A DNA stretch of 33,030 nucleotides from assembly GCA_029263725.1 (NCBI GenBank), contig JAJUFS010000011.1, forward strand, positions 1 to 33,030, written 5' to 3'. Below, in pieces: positions 9,748-20,427 of the stretch; the first letter of the stretch is position 1, and each line of letters opens with the position of its first letter. Made by a program: the position numbers and the translations under genes. The DNA comes from Gammaproteobacteria bacterium (GTDB lineage: Bacteria; Pseudomonadota; Gammaproteobacteria; Natronospirales; JAJUFS01). The notes under the pieces were generated by a model. That model saw only the letters and a list, made by a program, of their open reading frames with translations, made no database searches and had not been told where the DNA came from.

Positions 9748-11013
9748 ATGCGCAGCCTGTACAACCTGCTGCTGATCCTGCTGCTGCCGCTGTTCCTGGT
9801 GATCGCCGCGGTGCGCGCCAAGCGGCAGACCGGCAGCTGGGGCCCGGTGCGCGGCCGGCTCGGCCTGGTGAGCGTCCAGTCCGGCGACAACGTCTTCTGG
9901 GTGCATGCCTCTTCCGTCGGCGAGATGCAGGCGGCCGTGCCGCTGGTCAAGGCGCTGGCCGCAGGGTATCCCGAGGCGCGTCTCATCGTCACCAGCTTCA
10001 CCGCGAGCGGCATGCAGCGTGCCCGCGCCGCCTTCGGCGAGACCGTCGAGATCGCGCCGCTGCCCTACGACCTGCCGCTGTTCAACCGCCTGTTCCTGGA
10101 GCGTGTTCGGCCGCGCGTGCTGATCGTCATGGAAACCGAGGTCTGGCCGAACCTGTTCCGCCAGGCCGCGGCCCGCGACATCCCGGTGCTGCTGGTGTCC
10201 GCGCGCATGACCGAGAAGAGCGCAAGGCGCTACGCGCGCATCAGCCGCCTGGTGCGCGATGCGCTCGCCGCGGTGCGCTACGTCGGCGCGCAGAGCGCCC
10301 GCGACGGCGAGCGCTTCCGTAGCCTGGGCGTGCCGCGCGAGCGCGTCACCGTGAGCGGCAACCTCAAGTTCGACATTCCCGAATCCGCCGAGACCCGCGA
10401 GCAGGGCCAGGCGCTGCGCGGCCTGCTGTTCGCCGGCGCCCAGGTGCTGGTCGCCGCCAGCACCCGCGTGGGCGAGGACGAGATCGTGCTGGACGCCTTC
10501 CGGCAGGTGCGACGGCGGCATCCGGATGCGCGGCTGGTCATCGTGCCGCGGCATCCCGAGCGCGGCGCGGCCATCGTGGCCCTGGCGCGCGAGGCGGGCT
10601 TCAGCGTTGCGCAGCGCTCGGTTGACGAGCCCGCCGCGCTCGCCGACGTGCATGTCATCGACACCATCGGCGAACTGAACGCCTTCTATGCCGCGGCGGA
10701 CGCCTGCTTCGTCGGCGGCAGCCTGGTGCCGGTCGGCGGCCACAACCTGCTGGAACCGGCCTCGCTTGGCATTCCCATCGTCACCGGCACGCATCACTTC
10801 GCCACCCCGGACATCTTCCGGGAGATGCGCGAGGCCGAGGCGATCATGGTGGCACGCGACGCGGCTTCGCTGGCGCATGCCTGGAACGAGCTGCTCGATG
10901 ATCCGGTGCTGCGTGACGAGCTCGGCCAGACGGCGCGCGCCATCGTCGAGCGCAACCGCGGCGCGCTCGCCGCGGTGATGCGCGACCTGCAGCCCTTCCT
11001 TCCCGCGGCCTGA
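9748..11013 (+). CDS. waaA: 3-deoxy-D-manno-octulosonic acid transferase
   Basis: 'FWVHASSVGEMQAAVPLVKAL', 'LPYDLPLFNRLFLERVRPRVLIVMETEVWPNLF', 'DACFVGGSLVPVGGHNLLEPASLGIPIVTGTHHFATPDIF' are WaaA/KdtA signatures. Confidence 0.95.
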   Translation: MRSLYNLLLILLLPLFLVIAAVRAKRQTGSWGPVRGRLGLVSVQSGDNVFWVHASSVGEMQAAVPLVKALAAGYPEARLIVTSFTASGMQRARAAFGETVEIAPLPYDLPLFNRLFLERVRPRVLIVMETEVWPNLFRQAAARDIPVLLVSARMTEKSARRYARISRLVRDALAAVRYVGAQSARDGERFRSLGVPRERVTVSGNLKFDIPESAETREQGQALRGLLFAGAQVLVAASTRVGEDEIVLDAFRQVRRRHPDARLVIVPRHPERGAAIVALAREAGFSVAQRSVDEPAALADVHVIDTIGELNAFYAAADACFVGGSLVPVGGHNLLEPASLGIPIVTGTHHFATPDIFREMREAEAIMVARDAASLAHAWNELLDDPVLRDELGQTARAIVERNRGALAAVMRDLQPFLPAA

Positions 11014-11015
11014 CG

Positions 11016-11195
11016 GGTTACTCCGCCGGGCCAGCCCCGAGATCGGCGGCGGTCAGTACCCGGCGTGCCGCCAGGATCGTCTCCAGCGGACCGGTTTCGT
11101 TGCAGCCCCAGGCAGGGATGCCGTCCTCGCGCCGGTAGCCGCACAGCTTCACGCCATCTTCTGCCAGTACCAGGCGCCGGGTGCTGGATGCGTAG
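11016..11195 (-). pseudogene. Orphan coding-like fragment, no ATG (...YASSTRRLVLAEDGVKLCGYRREDGIPAWGCNETGPLETILAARRVLTAADLGAGPAE*)
   Basis: Open minus-strand frame with strong GC bias at third codon positions ending in TAA; no ATG in frame and preceded by the tolC terminator. Confidence 0.35.
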
Positions 11196-11203
11196 AACCC
11201 AAA

Positions 11204-11237
11204 ATGAAAAACGCGGCCGGATGGCCGCGTTTTTCAT
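11204..11237. terminator. Bidirectional rho-independent terminator between waaA and tolC
   Basis: Perfect 15-bp arms atgaaaaacgcggcc-ggat-ggccgcgtttttcat, A-tract one side and T-tract the other. Confidence 0.9.
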
Positions 11238-11249
11238 GGAGTGGCTGTG

Positions 11250-12677
11250 TCAGCCGTTGTCGACGGTTTCCGTCATGCCGGCGGACTCTTCCATCCACTG
11301 CGCGATCTGCTCCACGTCCTGCACGGAGAGGATGCCGGCGGCCTGCTTGAGGCGCAGGTTGTTGAGCAGGTAGTCGTAGCGGGCGCGCTGGTAGGCGACC
11401 AGGGCCTGCAGCTCGTTGCGGCGCGCGTCCAGCACGTCCACCGCGGTGCGCGTGCCGACCTCGTAGCCCGCCTCGGTGGCGCGCAGCGCGGTCTGCGCGG
11501 AACGGTAGGCCTGGCGCAGCGCCTCGACGCGCGAGATATCGGAGATCACGCCGAGATAGGTGTCGCGCGCAGTCGCCTCGGCGTTGCGCATGGCCTGGAC
11601 CAGCGTCGAGCGGGCCGCGCTGGTGCGGTAGGCCGCGGCACGGGTCTGGCTGCTGGTGGCGCCGCCCGAGAACAGCGGGATGCTGAACTCGACGCCGACG
11701 TAGTCCTGGGTGGAGCGGCTGTCCAGCGGCGGCAGCGTGCCGCCGAAGTAGCTGCTGCGCGTCGTACTGTCGGTCTCGGTACGGCGGGCGACGAGATCCA
11801 CTGTCGGCAGGTGGCCGCTGCGGGCGATGTCGGTTTCCGCTTCGGCGGATTCCACCGCGAAGCGGTTGGCGATCACGGTGAGGTTCTGCTCCAGCGCACG
11901 CTGCACCCATTCGTCCGCGGATTCCGGCTGCGGCGAGGCCAGCGGCATGTCGGCCTTGGGACGAGCCACCTGGTCGACGTACTCGCCGATGATGGCGCGC
12001 AGGTTCTCGCGGGCGGTGTTGAGGGTGCGCTCGGCCGCGATCATTTCCGCGGTCGCCTGGTCGAAGGCCGCCTGCGATTCCTGCACGTCGGTGATCGCAA
12101 TCAGGCCGACGTCGAAACGGCGGCGGGTCTGGTCGAGCTGCTGGCCGATGGCCTCTCGATTGATGCGCGCGGCTTCCAGGCTGTCCTGCGCGGCGAGCAG
12201 GTTGAAGTAGCGCTCTGCGACACGGACGATCAGGTTCTGCTGGGCGGCGGTGAATTCCGCCTCGGCGCGCGCCACATCGGCGCTCGCGCGGCTGATTTCC
12301 TTCACGCGCGACCAGTTGAAGATGGTCTGGCGCAGGTTGAGGCTGGCGTTCCAGCCATCGGAATCGCGCATCGAGTCGATGCCGGGGATGACCTGCACGC
12401 TGCCGTCGTCCTGGAAGTTGACCTCGTCACTGGTGGAGTCGGTCTCGTTGAGCAGGGTGTAGCTGCCGTTGATCGAGATCTGCGGCAGGTAGGCGGCGCG
12501 GGCCTGCGGGCTGGCTTCCGCCGCGGCTCGGAAGTTGCCTTCGGCGATGGCGATCTCGGGATCGTTCTGCTGCGCCAGACGATAGACGTCGAGCAGGTCC
12601 GCGGCCATGGCCGGGACCGCGGCGAACGTGCTGCCAAGCAGCGCGCCGATGATCAGGGAGAGTTTCCTGTTCGTCAT
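11250..12677 (-). CDS. tolC: TolC-family outer membrane efflux protein
   Basis: MTNRKLSLIIGALLGSTFAAVPAMAADLLDVYRLAQQNDPEI...; OEP repeats, 'YEVGTRTAVDVLDARRNELQALVAYQRARYDYLLNNLRLKQAAG'. Confidence 0.93.
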   Translation of the reverse strand: MTNRKLSLIIGALLGSTFAAVPAMAADLLDVYRLAQQNDPEIAIAEGNFRAAAEASPQARAAYLPQISINGSYTLLNETDSTSDEVNFQDDGSVQVIPGIDSMRDSDGWNASLNLRQTIFNWSRVKEISRASADVARAEAEFTAAQQNLIVRVAERYFNLLAAQDSLEAARINREAIGQQLDQTRRRFDVGLIAITDVQESQAAFDQATAEMIAAERTLNTARENLRAIIGEYVDQVARPKADMPLASPQPESADEWVQRALEQNLTVIANRFAVESAEAETDIARSGHLPTVDLVARRTETDSTTRSSYFGGTLPPLDSRSTQDYVGVEFSIPLFSGGATSSQTRAAAYRTSAARSTLVQAMRNAEATARDTYLGVISDISRVEALRQAYRSAQTALRATEAGYEVGTRTAVDVLDARRNELQALVAYQRARYDYLLNNLRLKQAAGILSVQDVEQIAQWMEESAGMTETVDNG

Positions 12678-12754
12678 GTGGGTCGTCCTGATACGGGTTG
12701 TTCGGGGTAAGGTGTTATAGTGCAATATATCACTAGCACGATGAGTTGCAAACC

Positions 12755-13078
12755 TCAATAACGCGGCATTTGCGGCTCCAGCAGCCGCGCCCAGGCGTCG
12801 ATGCCGCCGGCCAGGTTGGCAAGATCGCCGAAGCCTTGCATTTGCAGCATGCAGGCGGCGTGCCAGCTTCTCAACCCATGGTGGCAGTACACAAGGACAG
12901 GCAGGGCGCGATTAAGTTCAGTCCAGCGTTGCGGGAGTTCACCCAGCGGGATCAGCGTGGCGCCGGGCAGGTGGACCAGTTCGTATTCCCAGTGTTCGCG
13001 GACGTCCAGCAGCTGTCCGCGGCCGCCGTTCAGCCATTCCCTGGCTTGCAGCGGGCCGAGCTGCTGGACGGCGCTCAT
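12755..13078 (-). CDS. Rhodanese-like domain protein
   Basis: 107 aa; 'LLDVREHWEYELVHLPGATLIPLGEL...LPVLVYCHHGLRSWHAACMLQMQGFGDLANLAGGIDAW'. Confidence 0.9.
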   Translation of the reverse strand: MSAVQQLGPLQAREWLNGGRGQLLDVREHWEYELVHLPGATLIPLGELPQRWTELNRALPVLVYCHHGLRSWHAACMLQMQGFGDLANLAGGIDAWARLLEPQMPRY

Positions 13079-13080
13079 TC

Positions 13081-13755
13081 TCAGAAGGGGAAGCGCTGCG
13101 GGTTCCAGGCATTGACCAGCGGCGGCACCACGGTGTCGAACAGGCTGGCGATGGCCCAGTCATTCTCGCCGGTGCGGGTATGAAGCTGCGCTTCCATGAC
13201 CTGGTCCTGGCCCACGATCGCGAGCAGCCGGCCGTTCGGCTTGAGGCGCTGCCGGAAGGAGTCATGCAGCACCGGCATGGAGCCCGTCACCACGATCACG
13301 TCGTACTGCTGCTCGAAGCCATCCAGCGTGGACGCGTCGCGGGTTTCCAGCGTGACGTTGTCGATGTCGAGCGCCTTGAGGTTGCGGGCGGCCCGCTGCG
13401 TGAACTGCTCGCGGATGTCCACGGAGTGGACCTGGCCGCCGAGGCCGGCCAGCAGGCTGGTGAAGTAACCGGTGCCCGTACCGACCTCGAGGATGCTGTC
13501 GCCGCGGGTGATGGCCAGCGCCTGGAGCATGCGGCCTTCGACCTTCGGTGCGAGCATCACTTCGCCTTCGCCGATCGGCACGTTCATGTCCGCGCAGGCC
13601 AGCGCGCGCATGCTGTCGGGAACGAAGCTTTCGCGCGGCACGACCTTCATCAGGTCGAGCACCGCCTGGTCGAATACCTCCCAGGTGCGGATCTGGCGCT
13701 CCACCATGTCTTCACGGATGCGGTCGAAATCGAGGCTGCGAGCTGCTTCGGTCAT
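13081..13755 (-). CDS. pcm: Protein-L-isoaspartate O-methyltransferase family protein
   Basis: 'MVERQIRTWEVFDQAVLDLMKVVPRESFVPDSMRALACADMNVPIGEGEVMLAPKVEGRMLQAL...ILEVGTGTGYFTSLLAGLGGQVHSVD'; start MTEAARS at 13755. Confidence 0.9.
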   Translation of the reverse strand: MTEAARSLDFDRIREDMVERQIRTWEVFDQAVLDLMKVVPRESFVPDSMRALACADMNVPIGEGEVMLAPKVEGRMLQALAITRGDSILEVGTGTGYFTSLLAGLGGQVHSVDIREQFTQRAARNLKALDIDNVTLETRDASTLDGFEQQYDVIVVTGSMPVLHDSFRQRLKPNGRLLAIVGQDQVMEAQLHTRTGENDWAIASLFDTVVPPLVNAWNPQRFPF

Positions 13756-13821
13756 TTCAGAAAGTCCCGGAAATGCGTGAATACGCGGAAGAAATGAGAG
13801 GATGCAAATGGTATTGGCTGA

Positions 13822-15771
<1,950 letters not shown>

Positions 15772-15844
15772 ATTTCGCTTCGCACCGCAGGAGTTGCGGC
15801 TTGGGTGAGCGATGTGAACCCCGGGGATTCGAGAGGAGCCATGC

Positions 15845-16231
15845 ATGAAACGCTTGTGGACCATCATCGGCGTCTCGAACGTGGCTCGCAGTTTCGCCTG
15901 GTACCAGTCGCTGCTGGGCTTGCCGGAAACTCAGCCGGCCCATGAGCACTTCGGGCAGCTCAGGGACGAGGACGACACCGTCCTCATCTGCCTGCATCGC
16001 TGGGGCGATCACGAGCATCCGCCGCTGGCGAGTCCCGAACGTGCCGAGCCGGGGAACGGCTTGCTGCTGTTCTTCCGTGTCGATGATTTCGAGCGGGCAT
16101 TGGCGCGAGCCCGGATGCTGGTCCCGGCGCTCGCGGAGGAACCTCACGTCAATCCCGGCACCGGCACGCGCGAGTTCGCCTTGCGCGATCCGGACGGGTA
16201 TTACGTCATGGTCAGCGCTCTCGCTGACTGA
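15845..16231 (+). CDS. VOC (glyoxalase/bleomycin resistance) family protein
   Basis: 128 aa 'WTIIGVSNVARSFAWYQSLLGLPET...FFRVDDFERALARARML...EFALRDPDGYYVMVS'. Confidence 0.85.
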   Translation: MKRLWTIIGVSNVARSFAWYQSLLGLPETQPAHEHFGQLRDEDDTVLICLHRWGDHEHPPLASPERAEPGNGLLLFFRVDDFERALARARMLVPALAEEPHVNPGTGTREFALRDPDGYYVMVSALAD

Positions 16232-16401
16232 GCGAGCGGAAGGGACCTCCTTACAGCTTGAAACATTCGGGCGAGTGCATGCGGATCGATACCACGTCCT
16301 GACCTGTCCAGATGACGTGGTCAAGCACTTCGAGGTTGAGTGTCTTCCATGAATTATTCCATCATTCCCGAGTGTCCGGTCGTCGCTCGTCCCCTGTCGC
16401 A

Positions 16402-17010
16402 ATGGCACGAGACCTGGTCATGAAGCTCCTCGCGACCGTACTGGCGTTCCTGGCCGTCGCCTGGCTGATCGGAACGCTGCTCGTCTTCCAGCGCCGCAAG
16501 CTGTTCTACTCACCGGTGCGCCAGACCATCGGCGAGCTTGCCGAATTCGGCTTCCCGCCGTTCCGCGAGGTGTCGCGTCATGGTTTCCTGCCGACCGGCC
16601 TCCTGGTCATCGCTTTCTGTGCCAGCGCCGCGCTCGCGCTTGACGATGAAACCCTGCAACAGGCGCTCGCCCTGTATGCGCTCGTCGGCGTGAGCTACAT
16701 CGGTTGTGCATTCTTCCCTGTCGATTCCGGGGCGCCCATGACCGGCAGCTGGCGCAACAACATCCACATGATGTTCGCCATTGCCGGCTACCTGGGCGGC
16801 ATAGCCGCGCTGTACCTGCTGGAGCGCCATCTCGTCGCGGGCGGAAGGGAGGCGGCAGCCGCCGTGCTGCGCACGCTTGCCTTCGCGGTGATTGCCGGTG
16901 TGGTGTTGATGAACCAGGGCTGGCTGGCGCGCTGGCGCGGCGCCGTGCAACGCGTCGTCGAGCTTGCGCTGTTCAGCGCCATGCCGCTGTTCGTGCTCCT
17001 GTTCCTGTGA
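16402..17010 (+). CDS. DUF998-like integral membrane protein
   Basis: Multi-TM; 'RRKLFYSPVRQTIGELAEFG', 'YIGCAFFPVDSGAPMTGSWRNNIHMMFAIAGYLGGIAALYLL'; alternative start 16420. Confidence 0.65.
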   Translation: MARDLVMKLLATVLAFLAVAWLIGTLLVFQRRKLFYSPVRQTIGELAEFGFPPFREVSRHGFLPTGLLVIAFCASAALALDDETLQQALALYALVGVSYIGCAFFPVDSGAPMTGSWRNNIHMMFAIAGYLGGIAALYLLERHLVAGGREAAAAVLRTLAFAVIAGVVLMNQGWLARWRGAVQRVVELALFSAMPLFVLLFL

Positions 17011-17125
17011 TCAGGGAGTTGACCGCGAACAAGACGTATTGGAGGTTTCGAAGTCGATTCCCACGCCAAGGCGCACCTGATATCAGTCAGGCTCGTGTTG
17101 GCCTTCGTCAAGGGCGAAACAGCTG

Positions 17126-17872
17126 ATGAAGAAAGTCATGCTTGTTACAGGTGGAAGCCGAGGCATCGGCGCTGCGACATCCTTGCTTGCCGCTCAGGCG
17201 GGATACCACGTTGCCGTGAACTACAGAGTGAATGAAGACGCGGCAAGCGAGGTGGTGGCAACGATCAAGAAACAAGGCGGCACCGCGATTGCGGTCAGCG
17301 CAGACGTTGCGGTCGAGGAAGACATTGTCCGGATGTTCCGTGAGGTGGATGAGAAACTGGGGCCCATCACCGCCCTTGTCAACAACGCGGGCATTCTTCA
17401 GAAGCAATGCAAGGTCATTGATCTCGACGGGCCGAGGTTGCAGCGGATCCTTGCCGTCAATGCAATCGGTCCCATGCTCTGCTCGCGCGAGGCGATCAAG
17501 CGCATGGCGCGAAGCAGCGGCGGGAACGGAGGTGCGATCGTCAACATATCCTCGACGGCGATCAAGCACGGCGGTGCCTTCGAGTATGCCGATTATGCCG
17601 CTTCGAAAGGCGCCGTGGAGGTGTTCACGCTGGGGCTCGCCAGGGAAGTTGTCTCCGAGGGCATCAGGGTCAACGCCGTACGGCCGGGAAGCGTGCATAC
17701 GGATATTCATGCCGACGGCGGGGAGTCCGCCCGCGTTGACCGGATCAAGGATGATATTCCGTTGAAGCGGGGCGGCCAGCCCGAGGAGATCGCAAGGGCG
17801 GTGCTTTGGCTGCTTTCCGATGCAGCGTCTTATTGCACGGGTTCGATACTTGATGTTTCCGGAGGGAAGTAA
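17126..17872 (+). CDS. Short-chain dehydrogenase/reductase (SDR) family oxidoreductase
   Basis: 'VTGGSRGIGAATSLLAAQAGYHVAVNY', 'NNAGI', 'YADYAASKGAVEVFTLGLAREVVSEGIRVNAVRPGSVHTDI'. Confidence 0.93.
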   Translation: MKKVMLVTGGSRGIGAATSLLAAQAGYHVAVNYRVNEDAASEVVATIKKQGGTAIAVSADVAVEEDIVRMFREVDEKLGPITALVNNAGILQKQCKVIDLDGPRLQRILAVNAIGPMLCSREAIKRMARSSGGNGGAIVNISSTAIKHGGAFEYADYAASKGAVEVFTLGLAREVVSEGIRVNAVRPGSVHTDIHADGGESARVDRIKDDIPLKRGGQPEEIARAVLWLLSDAASYCTGSILDVSGGK

Positions 17873-17957
17873 CCGGGCATCCATGAGGTCGTTCACTTTT
17901 TTTGTTCCGGAAGACAGGCGTCAATCCCCGTTTCCCATTTCTGGATCGAAATTTCCG

Positions 17958-17989
17958 CTTGACCCTGACGTTGCGTGACCCCGCAGAGT
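17958..17989 (+). promoter_or_regulatory. Candidate MerR-type promoter/operator upstream of the MerR-TipAS gene
   Basis: cTTGACCctgacgttgcgtgaccccgCAGAGT: -35-like box with ~19-bp spacer containing an ACG-TTG-CGT dyad, 24 bp before the ATG. Confidence 0.5.
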
Positions 17990-18012
17990 GCGCTCCCGGA
18001 GGCGATCGGAAC

Positions 18013-18777
18013 ATGCGCGAATACACCGTCAAGCAACTCGCGAGGCTCGCCGGCGTCAGTATCCGGACGTTGCATCACTACGATCAGATCCGCCTGCTCA
18101 GGCCGAAGACGCGCACGGCCGGCGGTTACCGCGTCTACGGCGAGGCGGAGCTGTTGCGGCTGCAGCAGATCCTGTTCTACCGCGAGCTCGGCGTGCCGCT
18201 GGAGGAGATTCGCGACATTCTCGATGATCCCGCCTTCGATCCGGTCGCGGCCTTGCACGCACATCGCGAGCGCCTGCAGGCCAGGGTCGAGACGTTGACG
18301 CGCCTCCTTGAAACCGTGGATGCAACCATTGCCCGCTACAAGGGAGAGCATGAGATGGACGATCATGAGCTTTACGCAGGGTTCCCGAAGGAAACGGCGG
18401 AACGTTACCGGCGCGAAGCGCAGCAACTGTACGGCGAACGCGTGGCGGAATCGGAGCGGCGGCTGAAGCGCCTGGGCAAGGAGAAGCTGGCGGAAATCCG
18501 GCAGGAAGGCGAGGAGGTTGCCCGCCTGCTGGCGGAGGTCATGGACCAGCCGGTCGAGTCCGACGAGGTCCAGGCGCTGGTGGCGCGTCATCATCGCTGG
18601 ATCGAGAACTTCTATCCGGCGCCTGCAGAACTGTACGAAGGGCTCGGGAAGCTTTACGTCAGCAACCCGGAGTTCCGTGCCTACTACGACCGGCATCGCG
18701 AAGGACTGGCGGCCTTCCTCTGCGAAGCCATGGTCTGCCATGCGCGCACCCGGCTGGCGAAACCCCAGGATGAGTGA
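18013..18777 (+). CDS. MerR family transcriptional regulator with C-terminal TipAS-like domain
   Basis: 'YTVKQLARLAGVSIRTLHHYDQIRLLRPKTRTAGGYRVYGEAELLRLQQILFYRELGVPLEEI' MerR HTH; 'LARHHRWIENFYPAPAELYEGLGKLYVSNPEFRAYYDRHREGLAAFLCEAM' TipAS-like. Confidence 0.9.
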   Translation: MREYTVKQLARLAGVSIRTLHHYDQIRLLRPKTRTAGGYRVYGEAELLRLQQILFYRELGVPLEEIRDILDDPAFDPVAALHAHRERLQARVETLTRLLETVDATIARYKGEHEMDDHELYAGFPKETAERYRREAQQLYGERVAESERRLKRLGKEKLAEIRQEGEEVARLLAEVMDQPVESDEVQALVARHHRWIENFYPAPAELYEGLGKLYVSNPEFRAYYDRHREGLAAFLCEAMVCHARTRLAKPQDE

Positions 18778-18801
18778 AGCCGAGGGTATGCCATGAGCGA
18801 C

Positions 18802-18827
18802 AAGGCGGGTCTTCGGGCCCGCCTTTT
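18802..18827 (+). terminator. Rho-independent terminator after the MerR-TipAS gene
   Basis: aaggcgggtc-ttcg-ggcccgcctt followed by tt; 10-bp stem with a UUCG tetraloop. Confidence 0.85.
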
Positions 18828-18927
18828 CATTTCGGATATCACTTCTGCGAGAACCTCGGCGATACCTGGCGCGAGTACGCGAGGTTGGTCATGCTTTCGG
18901 TGAAACGCATTCCATGGAGCGATCACG

Positions 18928-19671
18928 ATGAGCGAGTTCAAGGATCATTTCTCGGCCCACGCGGACAGTTACGCGAAGGCACGCCCGACCTATCCGCGCG
19001 AACTTTTTTCCTGGCTTGCGGAACAATGCGAACGGCGCGAGCTTGCCTGGGACTGCGCGACGGGCAACGGCCAGGCGGCGATTGCGCTGGCGGAATTCTT
19101 CGACGCCGTGCATGCCACCGATGCGAGTGCCGCACAGATCGGGAATGCCTTCGCGCACGAGCGGGTGCGCTATGCGGTGGCGCCCGCGGAAGCGTCCAGG
19201 CTGCCGGAGGCGAGCTGCGATCTCGTCACCGTCGCGACGGCATTGCACTGGTTCGACCACGCGCGCTTCAACGCGGAAGTGCAGCGCGTCCTCAAGCCGG
19301 GCGGCGTGATTGCCGCCTGGGCTTATGGCCTGACGCGCGTCGCTCCGGAGATCGACGCCATCACCGCTACCTTCGATGAAGCCATCGTCGGACCCTGGTG
19401 GCCGCCGGAGCGCCGGCACGTCGATACGCGGTACGCCGGCATTCCTTTCCCCTTCACGCGCATCGCCGCCCCGGAATTCGAGATGCGGGTGGAATGGGAT
19501 CGCCGCCAGTTCCTGGCATACCACTCGACATGGTCATCGGTGCAGCGTTATCGCAAGGCGCGCGGTCATGATCCGCTGGTGTGGCTGGAAGCGGAGCTGG
19601 CGAGTTTCTGGCCGGCGGAGGAAGTGCGCAGCGTGCGCTGGCCGCTGTTCATGCTGGCAGGACGGCGCTGA
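18928..19671 (+). CDS. Class I SAM-dependent methyltransferase
   Basis: 'FKDHFSAHADSYAKARPTYPRELFSWLAEQCERRELAWDCATGNGQAAIALAEFFDAVHATDASAAQI...ALHWFDHARFNAEVQRVLKPGGVIAAW'. Confidence 0.92.
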   Translation: MSEFKDHFSAHADSYAKARPTYPRELFSWLAEQCERRELAWDCATGNGQAAIALAEFFDAVHATDASAAQIGNAFAHERVRYAVAPAEASRLPEASCDLVTVATALHWFDHARFNAEVQRVLKPGGVIAAWAYGLTRVAPEIDAITATFDEAIVGPWWPPERRHVDTRYAGIPFPFTRIAAPEFEMRVEWDRRQFLAYHSTWSSVQRYRKARGHDPLVWLEAELASFWPAEEVRSVRWPLFMLAGRR

Positions 19672-19759
19672 AGGCGTGTAATTGAACCTCCCGCGTCGAC
19701 ATGCGGATTAACCTCAGGATGGAGGGGCTTGCGAGGAAGTCGAGTGGGCAGGAGGTTTG

Positions 19760-20209
19760 ATGCGCACCTATTCCGTAACCCAGCTTGCCGCTTTCGCCGG
19801 AATCACGCCGCGTACCTTGCATCATTATGATGAGATCGGTCTGCTGTCGCCCCGGGCACGCAACGGCTCGGGTTCGCGTCTTTATGGCGTCGAAGAGTTG
19901 CGGCGGCTTCAGCAGATACTGCTGTACCGTGAGCGCGGCCTCGCCTTGAAGGAGATTGCGGAGAGGCTGGAATCGCCGCAGTACGATCCGGAGACCGCCT
20001 TGCACGAGCATCGTGAATGGCTGGTGCAGGAGATCGAACGCCTGCAATTGATGCTCGCGACGGTCGAAAGGACGATGAGCGGAGAAGGCATGCTGGGCCG
20101 CGAGTACTTTGCCGGCTTCGCCAGCGAGACCAGCCTGCCGCCGGTTACGAAACGTCAAGGCAATGAAGGCGGCTACATGAACCTCGCATCGCAGCGGGGG
20201 AATTCATGA
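19760..20209 (+). CDS. MerR family transcriptional regulator, short (no effector domain)
   Basis: 'MRTYSVTQLAAFAGITPRTLHHYDEIGLLSPRARNGSGSRLYGVEELRRLQQILLYRERGLALKEIAERLESPQYDPETAL'; RBS aggagg upstream. Confidence 0.88.
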   Translation: MRTYSVTQLAAFAGITPRTLHHYDEIGLLSPRARNGSGSRLYGVEELRRLQQILLYRERGLALKEIAERLESPQYDPETALHEHREWLVQEIERLQLMLATVERTMSGEGMLGREYFAGFASETSLPPVTKRQGNEGGYMNLASQRGNS

Positions 20210-20241
20210 GCGACGATATCGTCACAAGACCCCTCATGTTG

Positions 20242-20268
20242 ACGGCGGCCATCGTGCCGCCGTTTTTT
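20242..20268 (+). terminator. Rho-independent terminator after the short MerR gene
   Basis: acggcggc-catcgt-gccgccgt followed by a T-tract. Confidence 0.88.
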
Positions 20269-20308
20269 CTTTTCTCTCCTTTCATTTCATCGTTCGCTCT
20301 TCCCCTTA

Positions 20309-20329
20309 CGTGACGTCAGACGAATGACG
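20309..20329. repeat. Three period-7 units (NNNGACG)
   Basis: CGTGACG TCAGACG AATGACG; on the minus strand CGTCATT CGTCTGA CGTCACG. Confidence 0.5.
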
Positions 20330-20427
20330 TCGCGCGTTTGAACTGAACGGCCTTTCCCGAAGATGCACGGAAGGAGCGCAACTGCGCTCGCAAAGACCTT
20401 TCCCAACCCATGAGAGGGAGGCTATTC

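Noticed and set aside
8316-10013. 565-aa minus-strand ORF antisense to hldE/waaA
   Set aside because: Shadow ORF; the + strand encodes clear HldE and WaaA.
11241-12710. 489-aa + strand ORF antisense to tolC
   Set aside because: Shadow ORF with Val/Gly/Arg/His-biased composition; tolC on the - strand is clear.
12712-12739. TAGTG-N8-CACTA dyad upstream of tolC as a regulator site
   Set aside because: Only 5-bp arms in an AT-rich promoter; too weak to claim without comparative data.
17082-17097. CCTGATATCAGTCAGG short palindrome upstream of the SDR gene as an integration (attC-like) site
   Set aside because: Lacks GTTRRRY/RYYYAAC consensus boxes and no integrase is visible.
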